From contig CAZXVU010000039.1 of assembly GCA_964644465.1 (NCBI GenBank), positions 1-16,861 of the forward strand: 16,861 bases of DNA, read 5' to 3'. This document shows, in pieces, positions 6,945 to 11,683 of this stretch. The DNA is from CAZXVU01 sp964644465 (GTDB lineage Bacteria > Chlamydiota > Chlamydiia > Chlamydiales > SM23-39). A program made the position numbers and the translations under genes. The notes below the pieces were generated by a model. The model did not search any database and was not told the origin of the DNA. It worked only from the letters and a program-made list of their open reading frames with translations. Positions within the stretch are counted from its first letter, which is position 1. Each line of letters starts with the position of its first letter.

Positions 6945-8750
6945 ATGCAGCGAGTTTTGGCTCGAGAACTAACCAATTGCATCGAGAAAAAAGTAATTGT
7001 GCGCGGATGGCTGAATAACCTCCGCGCCTTTGGAAAGCTCAATTTTCTCCTCTTGCGCGACCGCACTGGGCTTGTCCAGATCGTTATTGAGAATAAAGAA
7101 GAGCTCAGCAAAGTCTCAGACTTGCAGCCAGGATCGATCCTCACGATTGAAGGAAAGGCCGTCGCATCGAATGCAGCCGCCCTAAAAGTGGAGATCATAG
7201 AACCAAAAATCACCGTGGAAAATCCGATCCGCGATGTGCCTCCTCTCGAGTATTACAAGCCTGAAATCCATTCCGATCTCGAATTTATCCTCGACCATCG
7301 CCCTATAGCCCTTAGAAATCGGCAAATCCAGGCCGTATTTAAGATCCAAGCGGAACTTGTCCACGCATACCGTCTCTTCATGCACGACACAGTCCAAGCT
7401 GTAGAATACTTTTCTCCGAATATGCTCGGAGCCTCCTCAGAAGGCGGAGCGGAATTTTTCAATGTCGATTATTTCGGCTACAGTGCGACGCTCGCACAAA
7501 GCAGCCAGCTCTATAAACAGATCATGGTCGGCGTTAACGAACGTGTTTTCGCTCTTGCCCCATTTTTTAGAGCTGAGCCTTCCCAAACTTCGCGCCACAT
7601 TTCCGAAGGAAAACAATTCGAATTTGAAATAGGCTTCTTCTCTTCCTGGAAAGAAATTCTCGATATACAGGAAGCATGCATCAAGTTCATGCTCACCTAT
7701 CTCCACCGCCACTGCAAAACGGAAATCGAAATACTGGGCAATAACATCGTAAAAGCCCCTGACAACGTCCCCTTTCCCCGCCTCACATTCAAGGAAGCCC
7801 AAGAAATCTATTTTCAACGCACGGGCGTCGATGAACGGCATGAACCCGATTTAAGCCCTGCCGCAGAACGGGAACTCTGCGCATGGTCTGCAGAAAAACA
7901 TGGCACTGACCTCGTCTTTGTCATCGATTGGAAAACCTCCAAGCGTCCTTTCTACGCTGCGCCGCAGGAAAATAATCCCGATCTCACAAACACGTTCGAT
8001 TTGATTTGCGCAGGAACAGAAATTACCTCCGGCGGCGAAAGGCGCCATACCTACGAGTCGATGATCGAAGGGATCCGCTCTAAGGGGATGGATCCGATCA
8101 ACTTCACTGACTATCTGAGCATCTTCAAATATGGAATGCCTCCTCATGGCGGATTTGGCATGGGCCTCGAGCGGCTCACCATGACCTTCTTAAAGCTGAA
8201 AAATATCCGCGAGGCATCTCTTTTCCCCTCTGATACCAAAAGAATCGCTGGCAACCGGATTAAAGCCCGCATCTTTTTCGGAGGCGAAAATATCCGCAAT
8301 GAGATCATCCATCAGCTCCATAAGCATAAAATGGACTTGGAACATCTTACGCATGAAGCGACGCCTACCTCGCAAGATTCTGCGCGCGTTCGCGGAACAC
8401 TCATGGAAGAAGGAGTAAAATCGCTCATCCTCCGCGGTAAAAACACGAAGAAGAATTTCCAGTTCAATATCCCCTCCCACCTCAAACTCGATATGAAGGC
8501 GGCCTCCGAGGCTGTCGGGGAAAAATGTGAATTCGAAGATCCGACGATCATCCAAGAGCGTTTCGGACTTCAAATCGGCGGAGTCCCTCCCTTTGGCAAC
8601 CTACTCGCCCTCGATAACTATTTTGACGAGAGTATTGCGAACCAGGAGCGCGCGGCTTTTAATTGCGGCCTCATCACAGAGTCTATTGTGATGAAATCAA
8701 AAGATCTGCTCGCTTTAACAGACCCAAAAATCGGGAAATTCGCCAAATGA
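6945..8750 (+). CDS. aspS: Archaeal/eukaryal-type aspartyl-tRNA synthetase fused to a YbaK/ProX-like editing domain
   Basis: A 601-aa protein. Residues about 15-92 are the OB-fold anticodon-binding domain (VIVRGWLNNLR). Residues about 110-445 are a class II catalytic core of the archaeal type, without the large insertion of bacterial AspRS. Visible elements are EGGAEFF (166-172), AQSSQLYKQ (184-192), motif 2 FRAE and RH (208-218), RPFYAAP (334-340), EITSGGERRH (359-368) and motif 3 GGFGMGLERL (402-411). RPFY...SFD-like and GxEIxSG features favour AspRS over AsnRS. Residues about 448-595 are a YbaK/ProX-type aminoacyl-tRNA deacylase domain (HEATPTSQDSARVRGT, VKSLIL with K492, GGVPPFG 545-551, NYFDES). 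The ATG at 6945 has an AAGAGG Shine-Dalgarno 4 nt upstream and lies 8 nt after pnp. An in-frame ATG at 6777 would lie deep within pnp and is rejected. It may be non-discriminating AspRS working with GatCAB, but that is inference. Confidence 0.88.
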   Translation: MQRVLARELTNCIEKKVIVRGWLNNLRAFGKLNFLLLRDRTGLVQIVIENKEELSKVSDLQPGSILTIEGKAVASNAAALKVEIIEPKITVENPIRDVPPLEYYKPEIHSDLEFILDHRPIALRNRQIQAVFKIQAELVHAYRLFMHDTVQAVEYFSPNMLGASSEGGAEFFNVDYFGYSATLAQSSQLYKQIMVGVNERVFALAPFFRAEPSQTSRHISEGKQFEFEIGFFSSWKEILDIQEACIKFMLTYLHRHCKTEIEILGNNIVKAPDNVPFPRLTFKEAQEIYFQRTGVDERHEPDLSPAAERELCAWSAEKHGTDLVFVIDWKTSKRPFYAAPQENNPDLTNTFDLICAGTEITSGGERRHTYESMIEGIRSKGMDPINFTDYLSIFKYGMPPHGGFGMGLERLTMTFLKLKNIREASLFPSDTKRIAGNRIKARIFFGGENIRNEIIHQLHKHKMDLEHLTHEATPTSQDSARVRGTLMEEGVKSLILRGKNTKKNFQFNIPSHLKLDMKAASEAVGEKCEFEDPTIIQERFGLQIGGVPPFGNLLALDNYFDESIANQERAAFNCGLITESIVMKSKDLLALTDPKIGKFAK

Positions 8751-9052
8751 TTCTCGATAGATTAGGAGATGCTGCGGAGAGAGTAGGATACTGGACCGGA
8801 GCTTCGTTGGTCAAGGCAAACAAATACATTATGAAGGCTTATGATCAGCTCTCAATCTACGAATTAGCAGCTTTTGGAGCAGCCATGGATTGTTTTGCAA
8901 CATTCTGCGTTTGCACTAGACGCCATGAATCTATGACTGCGGAATTCTCCTGTCGGATGTCGGAAAGCCCATTCATCATGCCCATTTTTTACTGCTCGAT
9001 AGTAGCTAGAGCCGGCTCTTTAATGCTTCAACAAGTTCTCAGACGCTTTTAA
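8747..9052 (+). CDS. Hypothetical protein, 101 aa, translationally coupled to aspS
   Basis: I do not recognise this protein. The ATG overlaps the aspS stop as ATGA (8747-8750), so it is probably translated by reinitiation from the pnp-aspS mRNA. The protein has an amphipathic N-terminal part (GDAAERVGYWTGASLVKANK), a cysteine-containing middle (CFATFCVCTRRHE) and a hydrophobic stretch near the C-terminus (FIMPIFYCSIVARAGSLML) that may associate with a membrane. An earlier in-frame ATG at 8663 would overlap aspS by 88 nt and encode a basic extension with no support. The stop codon overlaps that of the convergent exporter gene in a shared TTAA (9049-9052). Confidence 0.6.
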   Translation: MILDRLGDAAERVGYWTGASLVKANKYIMKAYDQLSIYELAAFGAAMDCFATFCVCTRRHESMTAEFSCRMSESPFIMPIFYCSIVARAGSLMLQQVLRRF

Positions 9053-9693
9053 GAAAATAGAAGAGAGGCGGCGATCGCCCACATGATTGACCCGATGCAA
9101 AAATCGAGGATCTTCCACGATTTCTGGTTTTCAAAGAATGGCGCCAGCAATCGCGCTCCATAGCAAAGTCCAAAAAACCAAGCCATCGACGCAAACATAG
9201 CGCCCATTGCAAAAAATGGCCTTTGGCTATCCTCAAATTGCGCTCCAATACTTCCTAGCAGAACAACAGTATCTAGATAGACGTGAGGATTGAGAAAACT
9301 AACGCCTGCCAGTATTAACAAAGACTCTTTTAAAGAAGGTCTCGCGCCTCCTTTGGCATCTTGAGCCTGCAAGCCTTGGTTTGACTTGAAGACAGAACGG
9401 AAAGCTTTATATCCGTACCAAAACAAAAATGCGGCTCCGCCCCATTTTGCAATCGATAATAACAGCGTATTGCTGGTGAAGAGGGCGCCTAACCCGCCGA
9501 CTCCCAATGCAATCAGTAGGGCATCGACGATCGCGCAGAAAAGAGCTGTCGCAAAGACCTGGTTTTTCATCAGGCCCTGCTTCAATACAAAGGCATTCTG
9601 GGCTCCGATCGCAACGATCAGGCCAGCTCCTGTAAAGCACCCTTTTAGAAGAGGAAAAAGAAAAGTTCCCATAGTGGACGAACAGAATATCAT
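9049..9693 (-). CDS. LysE/ArgO-family basic amino acid exporter
   Basis: An inner-membrane exporter of the LysE superfamily, most similar to E. coli ArgO, which exports arginine; the substrate here is not certain. Visible signatures are GAQNAFVLKQGL (30-41), LFCAIVDALLIALGVGG (51-67), GGAAFLFWYGYKAF (85-98), the family hallmark NPHVYLDTVVLLGS (135-148) and WFFGL (172-176). Six hydrophobic segments fit the usual topology. The full reading frame is 214 aa. An internal ATG at 9672 (M8) would give 207 aa and align better with the short ArgO N-terminus, and a TATGAT box overlaps the upstream ATG. Neither start has a Shine-Dalgarno, so the start is uncertain. It is convergent with the 101-aa gene, and its upstream side borders the fold-back repeat. 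Confidence 0.9.
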   Translation of the reverse strand: MIFCSSTMGTFLFPLLKGCFTGAGLIVAIGAQNAFVLKQGLMKNQVFATALFCAIVDALLIALGVGGLGALFTSNTLLLSIAKWGGAAFLFWYGYKAFRSVFKSNQGLQAQDAKGGARPSLKESLLILAGVSFLNPHVYLDTVVLLGSIGAQFEDSQRPFFAMGAMFASMAWFFGLCYGARLLAPFFENQKSWKILDFCIGSIMWAIAASLLFS

Positions 9694-9704
9694 AAATATC
9701 GATA

Positions 9705-9905
9705 GCGGGGGAAGCCCCCCCTGAGAAATAGGAAATATGAATTATGAATGCTGAAAACGTCGGGGCTTCGCCCCCGCACCCCAATTAGAATGGATTCACA
9801 AAAAAAACGATTTGACAAAACGGGGGTGCGGGGGGTGTCCCCCGACGTTTTCATAATTCAGCATTCCTATTTCATATTTTTCGAAGGGGTGCGGGGCATC
9901 CCCGC
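9705..9905. repeat. Fold-back G-rich intergenic repeat with four hairpin units
   Basis: About 200 bp between the exporter and the DJ-1-family gene hold four copies of a G/C hairpin unit, roughly GGGGTGCGGGG-N3-CCCC. They lie near 9705-9721, 9761-9782 (inverted), 9822-9844 and 9886-9905. The left and right arms are inverted relative to each other around a 39-bp A-rich centre (9783-9821). The core GAAAACGTCGGGG (9753-9765) is a perfect reverse complement of 9840-9852. Between the hairpins both arms carry the words ATAGGA, AATTATGAA and AATGCTGAA in shuffled order. No ORF is convincing here. It resembles a MITE- or REP-like non-coding element. Confidence 0.8.
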
Positions 9906-9914
9906 CCTTTTTTT
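9891..9914 (+). terminator. Terminator-like hairpin upstream of the DJ-1-family gene
   Basis: GCGGGG (9891-9896), CAT and CCCCGC (9900-9905) form a 6-bp stem, followed by CC and seven T (9908-9914). It has the form of an intrinsic terminator but ends 39 nt before a start codon on the same strand, with no plus-strand gene just upstream. It belongs to the repeat element and may insulate the downstream gene. Confidence 0.5.
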
Positions 9915-9939
9915 GCTCTGCAACAAAAGTGACATCCTC

Positions 9940-9945
9940 TATAAA
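9940..9945 (+). promoter_or_regulatory. Candidate -10 box for the DJ-1-family gene
   Basis: TATAAA at 9940-9945 has five of six matches to the -10 consensus and lies 8 nt before the ATG, which would make the mRNA nearly leaderless. No good -35 is found at 16-18 bp; TTGCTC at 9913-9918 is 21 bp away. No Shine-Dalgarno precedes the ATG. Confidence 0.3.
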
Positions 9946-9953
9946 TTTTTATT

Positions 9954-10646
9954 ATGAGTGGAAATTTTGGCGTCATCCTCTACGAGAACGCGCAGCCGAT
10001 CGATGCGATCGGTCCTTGGGAAGTCATTGCCATCTGGAAAAGCATTCTAAAAGCCCCCATCAACATGTTTTTAATCGCTGAATCGGAAGAACTGGTCCAT
10101 TGCGATAGCCAAATCACCCTAAAGCCCCATGTCTCTTTTAAGAATTGCCCCCCATTGGATTATCTCCTAGTTCCTGGCGGCCGCGGGAGAGTCAAACAGG
10201 TGAACAACGAACATCTGATCGCTTTTATCCAAAAGCAGGCTCCCCATTGCAAATATGTATTATCCGTCTGTACAGGCATGTTCATTCTGGAAAAAGCAGG
10301 ATTGCTCAAAGGGAAATTGGCAACAACCTATTGGCGTGCGCTCCCAGAATTGAAGGCCCTTGGCGTGAAAATCAAAGAAGATCGGATTGTGAAATCGGGA
10401 AATGTATGGACTGCCGGGGGGATCTCAAGCGGGATTGACTTGGCGCTAGCCCTGATCGAAGCCATCGCCGGAAAGGAAACGGCAGGCCAGGTGCAACTTC
10501 TCTTTGAGTTTTTCCCGAATGATACAATGTATTGTTCGCCGAATACCGTAAATAGTCTGCCCATTTACGAAGGCAGCTCAGGCCCTGTAAAATCCTATCT
10601 ACCCGAATATATTAAAGAACATATAGAAAAGCCCCCTAACCGTTAG
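9954..10646 (+). CDS. DJ-1/PfpI-family protein, isonitrile hydratase-like
   Basis: A 230-aa class I glutamine-amidotransferase-like fold of the DJ-1/PfpI superfamily, closest in pattern to isonitrile hydratase and to the GATase1 domain of AraC-type regulators; no AraC DNA-binding domain follows. Visible are FGVILYENAQPIDAIGPWEV (5-24, with D17), the PGG loop (74-76), the nucleophile elbow SVCTGMFILEKAGLL with C106, and the C-terminal GGISSGIDLALALI (155-168). The motif after the nucleophile is TTYWR (124-128), where relatives such as isonitrile hydratase have TTHW, so the usual histidine is tyrosine. Catalysis may therefore differ, and hydratase activity should not be assumed. No signal peptide is seen, so it is cytoplasmic. 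Its end overlaps a terminator serving the opposite strand. Confidence 0.85.
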   Translation: MSGNFGVILYENAQPIDAIGPWEVIAIWKSILKAPINMFLIAESEELVHCDSQITLKPHVSFKNCPPLDYLLVPGGRGRVKQVNNEHLIAFIQKQAPHCKYVLSVCTGMFILEKAGLLKGKLATTYWRALPELKALGVKIKEDRIVKSGNVWTAGGISSGIDLALALIEAIAGKETAGQVQLLFEFFPNDTMYCSPNTVNSLPIYEGSSGPVKSYLPEYIKEHIEKPPNR

Positions 10647-10656
10647 ATCAGGGGGC
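10627..10656 (-). terminator. Intrinsic terminator of hsp20
   Basis: GCCCCCT (10631-10637) and AGGGGGC (10650-10656) form a 7-bp stem with a 12-nt loop. Read on the minus strand the hairpin is followed by TTTT (10627-10630) and then CTATAT. It lies just after the hsp20 stop. The plus-strand side lacks a T tract, although the hairpin covers the DJ-1-family stop codon. Confidence 0.7.
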
Positions 10657-10662
10657 CATTTG

Positions 10663-11070
10663 CTAGGCGCTTTTTACGGCGATTTTGAGAGGCTTGGACG
10701 CCCGACTCTTAGAAAAGGTGACCTTTAAGATGCCGTCCTTGCAAACAGCCTCTGGGGTAGCGTTCTCATCGATCCTTCCCGCTGGGAGCGGAACCCAGTA
10801 CGAATAGCTAGAAGAGGACTTGAAGTGGTATTTCACCTCTTTTTTTTCTTCAGCCGACTTGGCTTCGATCGATACCCCGCCTTTATCGAAGAAGATTTTA
10901 ATATCATCTGGCTTTATGCCAGGAACCGGAGCTTCCAAATGGAAAGACTCTTCGTCTTCATAAAGGGAAACTCCTGAACATTGTTCTTTCGAACAACGGG
11001 AGTTCTGAGGAAAAGCAAAAGGTATGTTTTCGAGAACTTCATCTAATAATGTTGGGAAATACGCTTTCAT
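10663..11070 (-). CDS. Small heat-shock protein (Hsp20/alpha-crystallin family)
   Basis: An ATP-independent holdase chaperone that binds unfolding proteins and forms large oligomers. The protein is 135 aa. A short N-terminal arm (about 1-32) precedes an alpha-crystallin domain (about 33-122) containing YEDEESFHLEAPVPGIKPDD (38-57), GGVSIEA (64-70), PLPAGRIDENATPEA (95-109) and the signature DGILKVTF (112-119). A C-terminal tail carries the LKIAV I-x-I-type motif (128-132). The start chosen is the ATG at 11070, because AAGGAG lies 6 nt upstream (11077-11082). A GTG at 11088 would add six residues but lacks such a site. Upstream lie a strong promoter and a CIRCE operator, so it is probably repressed by HrcA and induced by heat. 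A terminator follows, so the gene is monocistronic. Confidence 0.93.
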   Translation of the reverse strand: MKAYFPTLLDEVLENIPFAFPQNSRCSKEQCSGVSLYEDEESFHLEAPVPGIKPDDIKIFFDKGGVSIEAKSAEEKKEVKYHFKSSSSYSYWVPLPAGRIDENATPEAVCKDGILKVTFSKSRASKPLKIAVKSA

Positions 11071-11076
11071 ACATTT

Positions 11077-11082
11077 CTCCTT
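11077..11082 (-). promoter_or_regulatory. Shine-Dalgarno that sets the hsp20 start
   Basis: AAGGAG on the minus strand is 6 nt from the ATG at 11070. It lies inside the possible GTG-started extension, which argues that the extension is not translated. Confidence 0.8.
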
Positions 11083-11088
11083 ATTCAC

Positions 11089-11112
11089 TTTGCGAACTTA
11101 TTTATTCGCAAA
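11089..11112 (-). other. Hairpin in the hsp20 5' leader
   Basis: TTTGCGAA (11089-11096) and TTCGCAAA (11105-11112) form a perfect 8-bp inverted repeat with an 8-nt loop. It lies downstream of the predicted transcription start and ends 6 nt before the Shine-Dalgarno. It may stabilise the mRNA or influence translation. It does not cover the Shine-Dalgarno itself. Confidence 0.5.
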
Positions 11113-11122
11113 TCTATTTTGG

Positions 11123-11152
11123 AGTATAAAATATGAGGTGGGATTTTGTCTA
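11123..11152 (-). promoter_or_regulatory. Promoter of hsp20
   Basis: On the minus strand, TAGACA (complement 11147-11152) and TATACT (complement 11123-11128) are 18 bp apart, each with five of six consensus matches. The -35 overlaps one arm of the CIRCE element, so bound repressor would block RNA polymerase. Confidence 0.72.
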
Positions 11153-11176
11153 GCACTCTGTCTATTTGAGTGCTAA
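11150..11176. promoter_or_regulatory. CIRCE operator (HrcA binding site)
   Basis: CTAGCACTC (11150-11158), a 9-nt spacer, then GAGTGCTAA (11168-11176). This matches the CIRCE consensus TTAGCACTC-N9-GAGTGCTAA at 17 of 18 arm positions with the correct spacing. HrcA binds CIRCE and represses dnaK and groE operons in many bacteria, including Chlamydia. Here the site overlaps the -35 box of hsp20. Confidence 0.93.
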
Positions 11177-11189
11177 TTTGGAGTATAAA

Positions 11190-11588
11190 TTAATCAGGAA
11201 GAGGTTCTTGCGGAGGAATAAAAAGTCCGCCCCAAAGCATGTCCAGAGATTCATTTCGGTTAGATACATTCGGGTAGATTTCACTTTTAAAAACTGTCGC
11301 ACTAAAGGATGCTAGCGCAAGATTCGTTGTATCTCTTTTGTTTCCTCGAGTCACTCGATCTTTAAGCATTTTAAAATGGTGAACTCCTACTAAAAAATCA
11401 CAAGCTCCTGCTCGAAATGCGAAACAGTTGAAGAGCCGTCCTAATACAGAAAAGCTAAGAGTATTGAGTGCAATTCGTAAAATCCCTCTAACTACATGAA
11501 TCAGGCCAGCCGTAAAACGGACCGTCCCTCTTCCAACACAATCGCAGTGAAAGGGCTTAGTAGTTGCTGTACCTATTGAATGTGCCAT
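11190..11588 (-). CDS. Hypothetical protein, 132 aa
   Basis: I do not recognise this family. The N-terminal part has cysteines (HCDCVGRG), then an amphipathic or membrane-leaning stretch (VRFTAGLIHVVRGILRIALN) and LSFSVLGRLFNCFAFRAGAC. The C-terminal half is polar and ends in PPQEPLPD. No clear signal peptide or cleavage site is present. A consensus extended -10 (TGCTATAAT) lies just upstream, which supports expression. The predicted transcript would start only about four nt before the ATG, and there is no Shine-Dalgarno. The gene lies between ftsH and hsp20 on the same strand, but the hsp20 promoter and CIRCE follow it, so hsp20 need not depend on it. It may be specific to this lineage. Confidence 0.6.
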   Translation of the reverse strand: MAHSIGTATTKPFHCDCVGRGTVRFTAGLIHVVRGILRIALNTLSFSVLGRLFNCFAFRAGACDFLVGVHHFKMLKDRVTRGNKRDTTNLALASFSATVFKSEIYPNVSNRNESLDMLWGGLFIPPQEPLPD

Positions 11589-11598
11589 AATACCATAA

Positions 11599-11607
11599 AT
11601 TATAGCA
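11599..11607 (-). promoter_or_regulatory. Extended -10 promoter of the 132-aa gene
   Basis: The minus strand reads TGCTATAAT, a perfect TATAAT with the TGn extension. The best -35 (TTAAAA, 16 bp upstream) is weak. The predicted transcription start is almost at the start codon. Confidence 0.6.
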
Positions 11608-11683
11608 CATATCCTTTAATTTTTAATTAACAAAAAGGGATATTTTTACTATTAACCACAACAATTAATTAAGATAATGAACC

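Larger units (their letters stand above)
11118..11189. repeat. 13-bp direct repeat flanking the CIRCE element
   Basis: TTTGGAGTATAAA occurs at 11118-11130 and again at 11177-11189, 59 bp apart, one copy on each side of CIRCE. On the minus strand it reads TTTATACTCCAAA and includes the -10 hexamer TATACT. The second copy directly abuts the stop of the 132-aa gene and has no good -35. Confidence 0.75.

Noticed and set aside
8663..8746. Earlier start for the 101-aa gene
   Set aside because: It would overlap aspS coding sequence by 88 nt with a basic extension. The ATGA overlap at 8747 is a typical coupled start.
9705..9905. CRISPR-like array
   Set aside because: The units are hairpins in both orientations with irregular spacing, there are no uniform repeat/spacer lengths and no cas genes. 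It is a fold-back element instead.
9407..9957. ORFs across the repeat region (125 aa minus, 69 aa plus)
   Set aside because: They read through the G-rich hairpins and, in part, the exporter gene in the wrong frame. No family features or start signals support them.
11071..11088. GTG start for hsp20 adding six residues
   Set aside because: The AAGGAG Shine-Dalgarno lies within this extension and is ideally spaced for the ATG at 11070.
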